Shown piece by piece: positions 1-4,876 of a stretch of DNA of 5,577 nt. Every line of letters begins with the position of its first letter. The first letter of the stretch is position 1. Position numbers and translations under genes: made by a program. This stretch comes from JBOFFI01 sp051657245 (GTDB lineage Bacteria; Pseudomonadota; Alphaproteobacteria; Holosporales; JBOFFI01). The stretch is taken from positions 1 to 5,577 of the forward strand of contig JBOFKI010000114.1 of the NCBI GenBank assembly GCA_051657245.1, given 5' to 3'. The notes beneath the pieces are model-generated. The model was given only the letters and a program-made list of their open reading frames with translations. It was not told the DNA's origin and searched no databases.

Positions 1-124
1 CGAAACTTCCTTTTATGGGCCGATGGGTGCGTCACTCCGGTGCTCAGATCCTCATGTACCCTAAGTACATTCCGGTCTTGCGCTCCGTTAGTTCCTGCCC
101 CTCAGTTCCCTAAAAGTGGTTTCG
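1..124. repeat. Structured non-coding segment with inverted ends, probable dispersed repeat
   Basis: The left end (CGAAACTTCCTTTTATGGG, 1-19) and the right end (CCCTAAAAGTGGTTTCG, 108-124) are imperfect inverted repeats: CGAAAC faces GTTTCG, and CTTTTA-GGG-like tracts match inside. A perfect hairpin lies near the middle: ATGTAC (54-59), loop CCTAA, GTACAT (65-70). No long reading frame spans the segment, and it is much richer in GC than the AT-rich spacer that follows. Terminal inverted repeats, internal hairpins and abrupt composition change suit a small dispersed palindromic or MITE-like element. No target-site duplication can be judged because the left end coincides with the window edge. 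Copies elsewhere in the genome cannot be seen from here, so 'repeat' is an inference. Confidence 0.4.
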
Positions 125-305
125 AAAGAGGTCTATTGATTCTACATCTTATACTAGCATGATTCTAATCTTTTGACGACAGTATTTAGGTTTTTCCTGA
201 TCCATATCGTGTTGATGTTCTTGCGTGGGATTACTATCAAAAAATTATGTTCCGTCTTTTTTAATATTAAAAGTTACTTTTAAAACAAATAATTACATTA
301 TTTTC
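125..305. other. AT-rich spacer without a recognised gene
   Basis: Stops occur often in all frames and nothing resembles a coding region, tRNA or rRNA. The only structure I can point to is the palindrome at 267-283, listed separately. The spacer separates the repeat-like segment from the promoter region of the exported-protein gene. Confidence 0.5.
267..283. promoter_or_regulatory. Interrupted palindrome, possible operator
   Basis: TTAAAAGT (267-274) and ACTTTTAA (276-283) are perfect 8-base inverted arms around a single central T. The site lies 22 bases upstream of a TTGACA hexamer, a plausible position for a dimeric regulator. The surroundings are very AT-rich, so chance is a real alternative. 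Confidence 0.25.
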
Positions 306-334
306 TTGACAAATTTTATCATTTTTTGATAGGC
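306..334 (+). promoter_or_regulatory. Candidate sigma-70-type promoter for the exported-protein gene
   Basis: TTGACA at 306-311 is a perfect -35 hexamer. The -10 is poor: GATAGG (328-333) at 16-base spacing, or TAGGCA (330-335) with an upstream TG at 18-base spacing. The position, about 45-75 bases before the ATG at 380, is reasonable. I support the -35 more than the -10. Confidence 0.35.
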
Positions 335-379
335 ATTTTTTCAGTTGTAAGTTGGTATTTTTTTTAATCGAGAGTTTTT

Positions 380-907
380 ATGGTACCCAAAGTTTTTTTA
401 TTTTTGTTTTTAAGTTTTTTTTTAGAGGGAAGTTTAGTGTTTGGAGTGCCTGGCGAAATGGATATTTCTTCAGGTGAACCTTCTTTTGTTGCGTCACCGG
501 AGGGAAAAAGGTGCTCTCTGAGACTCTTCTTGAAAAACAAGAAAAAGCAGCCTGATGGCACAACTAAAATTTTAAAGGGGTGTTCATCAAAAAGAAATCT
601 TTTTTCTTCTCTAAGTGAAGAATGTTGTACCTTTTGTAAAATTTCCCTTGTAAAATTTGGCGTAGCGCCTAAAAAAAAGATAGTCACGCTGAAAAAGAAG
701 CTTGCTGGAAAAACAACCATCTCGGAACCTGCTTCCGAATTTTCGGAAGAAACAGATGTCGAAAAAAAATTCCTAAGCGAAATAGAAATTGCAGGAGGTT
801 GGGATGGGTTCGCTAAAGAATTATTTAAATTTGCAAAAAGAGAGCTGGCTAAACAAATTTTTGTTCCTTTTCTTGATCGTGAGATCCTGGAAAAAAGCCC
901 AGGCTGA
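380..907 (+). CDS. Hypothetical exported lysine-rich protein, 175 aa
   Basis: I do not recognise this protein. The first 22 or so residues are strongly hydrophobic (KVFLFLFLSFFLEGSLVFG), with one Lys at position 4. This suggests a Sec signal peptide cut near FG-VPG, or a single N-terminal anchor. The rest is rich in Lys, Ser and Glu and has five cysteines (45, 68, 82, 83, 86), three of them in an ECCTFC cluster that could form disulfides outside the cytoplasm or bind metal. A Ser/Glu-rich stretch (about 115-124) precedes a probably helical, amphipathic C-terminus with WDGFAKELFKFAKRELAKQ. The ATG at 380 has a weak GAGAG (370-374) five bases upstream. The gene is lower in GC than fliI and carries two A8 tracts (671-678 and 762-769), which may mean recent acquisition or relaxed selection. 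It precedes fliI on the same strand, but a 194-base gap with a hairpin separates them, so a flagellar role is not implied. Confidence 0.6.
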   Translation: MVPKVFLFLFLSFFLEGSLVFGVPGEMDISSGEPSFVASPEGKRCSLRLFLKNKKKQPDGTTKILKGCSSKRNLFSSLSEECCTFCKISLVKFGVAPKKKIVTLKKKLAGKTTISEPASEFSEETDVEKKFLSEIEIAGGWDGFAKELFKFAKRELAKQIFVPFLDREILEKSPG

Positions 908-940
908 GGGATGGTGCTCCTAGACCTTTTTTGTGGAGAA

Positions 941-985
941 ACGCTGCCCGATTTTCTTTTTTAAGGCAGCGTCTTTGTGTTTTTG
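941..985 (+). terminator. Hairpin with U-rich tail, possible terminator or attenuator
   Basis: ACGCTGCC (941-948) and GGCAGCGT (965-972) form a perfect 8-bp GC-rich stem with a 16-base T-rich loop. The tail CTTTGTGTTTTT follows. It starts 34 bases after the stop of the exported-protein gene and lies before fliI. The large loop and the interrupted U tract make it a weaker terminator than the textbook form. It could end the upstream transcript or reduce read-through into fliI. Confidence 0.4.
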
Positions 986-1053
986 GTGTTCTCAAAAATC
1001 TCAACGATAAAGCAAATTTTCATTCTTTTTTTTTAGACTTTGGAGCGCAAAAT

Positions 1054-1101
1054 AGGAGGCATATTCGGACCTCTTTTTTTCAAAAAAGGACCTTGCTTCC
1101 C
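1054..1101 (+). promoter_or_regulatory. fliI leader: orphan Shine-Dalgarno and a stem over the second one
   Basis: Two Shine-Dalgarno-like sites precede the fliI ATG (1102). AGGAGG (1054-1059) is strong but has no ATG, GTG or TTG within 5-12 bases. AAGGA (1086-1090) lies 11 bases from the ATG and is the more likely site. CCTCTTTTTT (1070-1079) can pair with AAAAAAGG (1082-1089) through one bulged C. This is a weak stem that would cover the second site. The pairing is read directly from the sequence; regulation is inferred. Confidence 0.35.
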
Positions 1102-2442
1102 ATGTCATCGCCCCTTCTAACCCAACACGCTTCGTTATGTTCGGAGTCTATCCGACGCCTTGTTCCCCACACGTGGTATGGGCATGTGACCGCTGTGATC
1201 GGTTTGTTGGTGGAGGTATCTGGAATTTCTAAACAGGTCTGCATTGGGAGCACGGTTCATATTCATACTGACTCCCAAGACCCTTTGTGGGGTGAAGTGG
1301 TTGGATTTCGGGGAAATGCAGCCCTTATCATGGGATATGGAAATCTGGAAGGTATTGGTCCAGGCGCACAGGTAGATGTTATACGGAGTGGCCAATTAAT
1401 CTATCCTACAGTTGAGTGGCAGGGTCGTGTTTTGGATGGGCTTGGGCAACCAGTTGATGATAAAGGGCCTCTCCCACAGGGGGATCGTGGCTATGCTCTC
1501 AAAGCAGCGCCGCCCCCTGCCCATGATAGGGAACGTGTCTCCCAACGTATTGACCTTGGCATTCGCTCTCTCAACACGTTTACTTCATGTTGCCTGGGGC
1601 AGCGTATAGGAATTTTTGCTGGCTCTGGAATTGGGAAGTCTATTCTTCTAGGGCAAGTCACCCGTATGAATCAGTGTGATGTGGTGGTGGTTGGCTTGAT
1701 TGGTGAGCGCGGAAGAGAGGTGCAAGATTTTCTTCAGGACCACTTGGGAAGTGAAGCGCTAAAGCGTACGGTGATGGTGGTTGCAACCTCTGACATGCCA
1801 GCCCTTGTTAGGCGCCAAGCAGCTTACCTCACCCTCACCCTCGCAGAATATTTCAGAGATCAACATCAACATGTTTTATGCGTGATGGACAGCATAACGC
1901 GTTTTGCGGCAGCCCAGCGGGAAATTGGTCTTTCTTCTGGGGAGCCCCCCACCACCAGGGGTTATCCTCCGACTGTTTTTTCGGAGTTGCCACGGTTGTT
2001 AGAAAGAGCAGGACCTGGAACCAAAGATCAAGGGTCTATCACGGGTATCTTTACGGTGCTGGTGGAGGGTGACGACCATAATGAGCCTATTTCAGATGCC
2101 GTTCGAAGCATTCTAGATGGACATATTGTGTTAGATCGCGCCATTGCAGAACGCGGTATTTACCCAGCTGTCAATATCCTCAAAAGTGTCTCTCGGACGA
2201 TGCCAGATTGCAACTCTCCTGAAGAAACGCTGCTTATCCAAAAAGCAAAACAACTGATGGGTGTTTACGAAGATATGGCGGAAATGGTCCACTTAGGAGC
2301 CTATCGGAAAGGCTCTTCTCCAGAGGTAGATGAGGCCGTTCGTCTCTATCCGAAGTTGACGCAATTTCTTTCTCAACAAAAGGATGAGTGTTCAACCTTT
2401 GAAGAAGGGTTTGAACATCTACGTCAAATTTTAAGCTCTTGA
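1102..2442 (+). CDS. fliI: Flagellum-specific ATPase FliI
   Basis: FliI is the cytoplasmic ATPase of the flagellar type III export apparatus. It is paralogous to F1-ATPase subunits and forms a hexamer at the export gate with FliH and FliJ. At 446 residues the length fits the family (about 440). Residues 1-25 are the usual FliH-contacting region, about 25-95 the beta-barrel, about 95-385 the Rossmann ATPase core, and the rest the helical C-terminus. Visible motifs are Walker A AGSGIGKS (173-180), the catalytic glutamate in GERGRE (E202), Walker B VLCVMD (D263), and PAVNILKSVS (355-364), which fits the ATPase alpha/beta signature and is followed by R365. AGSGIGKSILLGQ and EPPTTRGYPPTVFSELPRLLERAG favour FliI over the virulence homologue SctN. 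The frame stays open upstream to a TTG at 931, but those 57 codons are Phe-rich, unlike any FliI N-terminus, and contain the hairpin at 941-972. I therefore choose the ATG at 1102. fliJ follows after 13 bases. Confidence 0.95.
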   Translation: MSSPLLTQHASLCSESIRRLVPHTWYGHVTAVIGLLVEVSGISKQVCIGSTVHIHTDSQDPLWGEVVGFRGNAALIMGYGNLEGIGPGAQVDVIRSGQLIYPTVEWQGRVLDGLGQPVDDKGPLPQGDRGYALKAAPPPAHDRERVSQRIDLGIRSLNTFTSCCLGQRIGIFAGSGIGKSILLGQVTRMNQCDVVVVGLIGERGREVQDFLQDHLGSEALKRTVMVVATSDMPALVRRQAAYLTLTLAEYFRDQHQHVLCVMDSITRFAAAQREIGLSSGEPPTTRGYPPTVFSELPRLLERAGPGTKDQGSITGIFTVLVEGDDHNEPISDAVRSILDGHIVLDRAIAERGIYPAVNILKSVSRTMPDCNSPEETLLIQKAKQLMGVYEDMAEMVHLGAYRKGSSPEVDEAVRLYPKLTQFLSQQKDECSTFEEGFEHLRQILSS

Positions 2443-2447
2443 AGGAG
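2441..2447 (+). promoter_or_regulatory. fliJ ribosome binding site, sets a GTG start
   Basis: GAAGGAG overlaps the fliI stop codon (TGA, 2440-2442) and ends eight bases before GTG at 2456. This strong site supports the GTG start. Its overlap with the end of fliI suggests the two proteins are made from one transcript with coupled translation. Confidence 0.7.
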
Positions 2448-2455
2448 TCTTTTCT

Positions 2456-2878
2456 GTGGGAAAAAAAACGCTCGGTACGCTCATTCGCCTCACGCGCCAA
2501 CATTTAGATAATCAGCGGGTGGCGCTTTTAACACTTTCAGAGCAAATCCAGCGGTTGGAAGCGCATATCTCTTTTTTAGAAAAAAAAATTGAAGAAGAAG
2601 CCAAAATTCTCCAAAATTATCCAAACTATCAGCGAGATTTTGATGCTTTCAGAAGGCAAATCCAAGACAGATGCGTTGAGCTTGGTGCATCTAAAGCTGA
2701 TCTTGAGCAAAGGCTTGCGGTGCTTCAAGAAAAAATCACCGACCTTTTTAAGCAGAAAAAATCCTACGAAATTGTTCAGCGCCTTTCTTTAGAAAAAGCT
2801 GAAAAACAGCTTCTTGACGCAGAGCAAAAAGCCTTGGATGAAATTTCTAACCAGATTTTTTTTGCTTATTCATCTTAA
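2456..2878 (+). CDS. fliJ: Flagellar export protein FliJ
   Basis: FliJ is a small coiled-coil protein that resembles the F1 gamma stalk. It inserts into the FliI ring, helps the ring form, and links it to the export gate protein FlhA. The protein has 140 residues, close to the usual 140-150. It is almost wholly predicted helix: one coiled-coil arm at about 8-52 (HLDNQRVALLTLSEQIQRLE), a short break around NYPNYQRD (54-61), and a second arm at about 62-132 (LEQRLAVLQEKITDLFKQ). Charged residues dominate, and there is no signal peptide or membrane segment. Sequence similarity in this family is always weak, so the call rests on size, coiled-coil pattern and its place directly after fliI. The start is GTG, supported by a strong ribosome binding site. 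The gene contains an A8 tract (2461-2468, codons 2-5) and an A9 tract (2580-2588, codons 42-45), both prone to polymerase slippage. Confidence 0.85.
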   Translation: MGKKTLGTLIRLTRQHLDNQRVALLTLSEQIQRLEAHISFLEKKIEEEAKILQNYPNYQRDFDAFRRQIQDRCVELGASKADLEQRLAVLQEKITDLFKQKKSYEIVQRLSLEKAEKQLLDAEQKALDEISNQIFFAYSS

Positions 2879-2896
2879 AAATGGTGGGCAAGGCCC
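2877..2896 (-). terminator. Weak candidate terminator for comM
   Basis: Read on the minus strand, GGGC-CTT-GCCC (2896-2886) forms a 4-bp GC stem and is followed by ACCA and five T residues (2881-2877). It lies about 120 bases after the comM stop and overlaps the fliJ stop codon. The stem is short and the U tract is offset, so this is only a possibility. I see no better terminator for either convergent gene in 2879-3018. Confidence 0.2.
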
Positions 2897-3018
2897 CTCG
2901 AAATACTTTGGCTCGCAAGCTGATTATCAACGCCTTTTGAAATGTTTGACGAATTTTTGCGTCCAGCCCAAAGCCCCACGTGAAGTTGGTAACCGCAACA
3001 GTATCAAAATCTAATCAC

Positions 3019-4548
3019 CTAACACATTCCAACTTGTCGATAACTCAAAGCTTCCGCCAGATGGGTGCGCTGGATGCAAGCTTGCTCCTCCAGATCTGCT
3101 AGCGTGCGAGCCACCCGCAAAAGGCGGTGGTAAGACCTCGCAGAAATCCGAAGTTTTTCACAAGCTTGGGTAAAAAAAGCTTCTGTTTCTTTAGAAAGCC
3201 CCAAGGATAGCATCAACAAATTTAAGGGCATGTGTGCATTGAGGGAAAAAGGCCCCCTTTCATCAGGTAGCAGCTTCTTAAACCGAGCTTCTTGGATCTC
3301 GCGGGCTCCCAAAACACGCTTTTGAATCACCTCGCTGCTCTCCCCGCTTAGCACATGGGCTTGCTGAAGCTCTTGGAGCCTAACTGCAGGAACATGGAGG
3401 ATAAGGTCAAACCTGTCTAACAGAGGACCTGAAAGTTTGCTTTGGTAATCCTGCGCGCACAAAGGCGCCCTTCGGCAGGCTTTCTCTGCATCATCCAAAT
3501 ATCCACAGCGGCATGGATTCATCGCTGCAACCAATTGAAAGCGCGCTGGGTAAGTGACATGATGGTTGGCGCGGGCTACGGTAATCTTCCCCATCTCCAA
3601 GGGTTGGCGTAAGGCCTCCAAGGATGACCTCGAAAATTCTGGAAGCTCGTCCAAAAATAAAACACCATTGTGGGCCAAGGAGATTTCCCCCGGCTTGGCC
3701 TTGAGCCCCCCTCCAACTAAGGCTGGCATGGAGGCTGAATGATGCGGATCCCGAAAGGGGCGAAACCGGATTAAGCTCCCTTCTTGAAGCTGGCCCGCGA
3801 GGCTGTGGATCATGCTGGTTTCAAGTGCTTCTGTCGCCGAAAGATTTGGAAGAATGCTTGGCAACCTTGCAGCAAGCATCGATTTCCCCGAACCCGGCGG
3901 ACCCACCATGAGTAAATTATGCCCCCCGGCTGCTGCAATCTCTAGGGCGCGTTTTCCGCTTTCTTGCCCCTTGACGTGGGCGAGCTCCAGCGGATCTTTG
4001 ACAGGCTCCTGCAGCTTTCCTTGGGGAGGAGACAAAACCTGAACTCCCTTAAAATGATTGAGAAGTGACAGTAAATGATGGGGTGCTAAAATAGCTAAAT
4101 CACCTCCCCACGCAGCTTCTCCCCCAGAAGCACCCGGGCAAATCAGCCCCTTCCCTTGGGTTTTTGCATGAATGGCAGCGGATAAAGCACCTGTGACAGG
4201 GGTGATGCTTCCATCTAAGCCAAGCTCCCCCAAGATAATGTAATCGTTTAAACAATCTTGGGGAACCACCCCTAAGCTGGCCAATAATCCCAATGCGATG
4301 GGTAAATCATAGTGGCTTCCTTCTTTTTGAACATCAGCCGGCGCAAGGTTCACCGTCACCCGCTTGGGAGGCATGGCAAGCCCCATGGCGTAAAGGGCTG
4401 AACGAACCCGCTCCCGAGACTCTGTTACAGCTTTATCTGGTAACCCAACCAAAGAAAAACAAGGAATGCCTGATGAAACTTGAACTTGAACATCAATGGC
4501 AGTGATGTCCATCCCCTCAAAGCTGACTGTTGCTATATGTGAAACCAT
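3019..4548 (-). CDS. comM: ComM/YifB family AAA+ ATPase (Mg-chelatase-like)
   Basis: ComM is a hexameric AAA+ helicase that drives branch migration of incoming single-stranded DNA during natural transformation. Homologues (YifB) are also widespread in species not known to transform. The 509-residue length is full (E. coli YifB is about 506). The N-terminal Lon-protease-like ChlI domain covers about 20-141 (DVQVQVSSGIPCFSLVGLPDKAV begins it), the AAA+ Mg-chelatase core about 190-390, and the C-terminal helical domain about 400-505. Visible motifs are Walker A GPPGSGKS (216-223), Walker B VLFLDE (D300, E301), sensor-1 region AAMNPC (N344), the cysteines of PCRCGY with two further Cys (346, 348, 358, 364), and LLDRFDL with the presumed arginine finger R379. 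The start MVSHIATVSFEGMDI matches family N-termini, and the ATG has only a weak AGGG four bases upstream. It is convergent with fliI-fliJ and divergent from the lipoprotein gene, so it is probably transcribed alone. Nothing looks broken. Confidence 0.95.
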   Translation of the reverse strand: MVSHIATVSFEGMDITAIDVQVQVSSGIPCFSLVGLPDKAVTESRERVRSALYAMGLAMPPKRVTVNLAPADVQKEGSHYDLPIALGLLASLGVVPQDCLNDYIILGELGLDGSITPVTGALSAAIHAKTQGKGLICPGASGGEAAWGGDLAILAPHHLLSLLNHFKGVQVLSPPQGKLQEPVKDPLELAHVKGQESGKRALEIAAAGGHNLLMVGPPGSGKSMLAARLPSILPNLSATEALETSMIHSLAGQLQEGSLIRFRPFRDPHHSASMPALVGGGLKAKPGEISLAHNGVLFLDELPEFSRSSLEALRQPLEMGKITVARANHHVTYPARFQLVAAMNPCRCGYLDDAEKACRRAPLCAQDYQSKLSGPLLDRFDLILHVPAVRLQELQQAHVLSGESSEVIQKRVLGAREIQEARFKKLLPDERGPFSLNAHMPLNLLMLSLGLSKETEAFFTQACEKLRISARSYHRLLRVARTLADLEEQACIQRTHLAEALSYRQVGMC

Positions 4549-4560
4549 AACGCCCTATAA

Positions 4561-4579
4561 CGCCACGCCTAGGGTGGCG
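4561..4579 (-). promoter_or_regulatory. GC-rich hairpin in the comM leader
   Basis: CGCCAC (4561-4566) and GTGGCG (4574-4579) form a perfect 6-bp GC-rich stem with a 7-base loop. It starts 12 bases upstream of the comM ATG, so it would sit in the translation initiation region of the mRNA. On the plus strand a T7 tract follows 13 bases later, too far for a standard terminator. Confidence 0.35.
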
Positions 4580-4633
4580 GTGAAATTGCCTCTTTTTTTA
4601 ATCCCTTTATGTTTATTTTTTGGGATTTTTTTC

Positions 4634-4662
4634 AGCATGTCCAACGGACCTAAAAATGTCAA
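4634..4662 (-). promoter_or_regulatory. Candidate comM promoter with an embedded inverted repeat
   Basis: Read on the minus strand, TTGACA (4662-4657) is a perfect -35, separated by 17 bases from CATGCT (4639-4634), a poor -10 that keeps the second-position A and the final T. GTCC-GTT-GGAC (4649-4639) is a perfect inverted repeat between the two hexamers, touching the -10, where a repressor could bind. A start near 4627 would give a leader of about 80 bases. Confidence 0.4.
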
Positions 4663-4756
4663 ATATTAAAATTTAATGTAAATTTGATAAATTTTTAAGT
4701 GCATGGATGAGAGGGTTTCCCCAAGCGACCATAATCTTTATGCACCGGGTACGCCG

Positions 4757-4813
4757 TTTCAATTTCACAATTTATGCGCTCGCCCTGATGGATCAATAAA
4801 TTTGAAATTGAAA
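4757..4813. repeat. Long AT-rich hairpin upstream of the lipoprotein gene
   Basis: The left arm TTTCAATTTCA plus AATTTAT (4757-4767 and 4769-4775) is the exact reverse complement of ATAAATT plus TGAAATTGAAA (4796-4813). Only C4768 is bulged, giving an 18-bp stem with a 20-base loop (4776-4795). The right arm runs into a TTGAAA tandem repeat, so the stem could re-pair one repeat unit further along. The arms touch the candidate -35 of the lipoprotein promoter. It could be an extruded cruciform, a protein binding site, or the relic of an inverted-repeat element. Confidence 0.55.
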
Positions 4814-4819
4814 TTGAAA
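4802..4819 (+). repeat. Three tandem copies of TTGAAA
   Basis: The hexamer TTGAAA occurs three times without interruption. Each copy resembles a -35 box (TTGACA), and the last is the one correctly spaced from a -10-like CATACT. Confidence 0.8.
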
Positions 4820-4841
4820 TTATTAAAAAATAGTTCATACT
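4814..4841 (+). promoter_or_regulatory. Candidate promoter of the lipoprotein gene
   Basis: The third TTGAAA (4814-4819, five of six matches to the -35 consensus) is 16 bases from CATACT (4836-4841, four of six matches to TATAAT). Transcription would begin near 4848. That places AAGGA (4846-4850) at the very 5' end of the mRNA and leaves GAGG (4864-4867) as the usable ribosome binding site for the ATG at 4877. Confidence 0.45.
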
Positions 4842-4876
4842 CCCCAAGGAAAAATAGTCAAATGAGGCGAATATAT

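Larger units (their letters stand above)
4549..4876. other. Divergent intergenic region between comM and the lipoprotein gene
   Basis: These 328 bases hold the start signals of two divergent genes. The comM side has a GC hairpin and a candidate promoter. The lipoprotein side has a long stem, a TTGAAA repeat and a candidate promoter. A frame is open from the ATG at 4703 into the lipoprotein gene. Its leader peptide has no ribosome binding site and would bury the lipoprotein signal 58 residues inside, so I do not call it coding. A further 6-base inverted pair, GTGCAT (4699-4704) and ATGCAC (4740-4745), lies between the two sides. Confidence 0.5.

Noticed and set aside
1..379. tRNA or other known RNA gene in the left spacer
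   Set aside because: No cloverleaf, T-loop sequence or CCA end could be found.
364..720. 118-codon minus-strand frame opposite the exported-protein gene
   Set aside because: It overlaps a frame with a better start and signal peptide, has no visible ribosome binding site, and looks like the complement of Lys/Phe-rich codons.
1135..1395. Minus-strand frame inside fliI
   Set aside because: It lies wholly within a certain gene and resembles no protein.
1102..2442. Virulence type III ATPase SctN instead of FliI
   Set aside because: The Walker A context AGSGIGKSILLGQ and the adjacent fliJ fit the flagellar protein better, and no other injectisome gene is present.
2814..3014. 66-codon plus-strand frame across the fliJ end
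   Set aside because: It begins inside fliJ in another frame without a ribosome binding site. FliJ is already of full length, so it is not a frameshifted tail. I could not match its sequence to a family.
4703..4876. N-terminal extension of the lipoprotein from ATG 4703
   Set aside because: It would bury the lipobox 73 residues in, covers the hairpin, repeat and promoter, and has no ribosome binding site.
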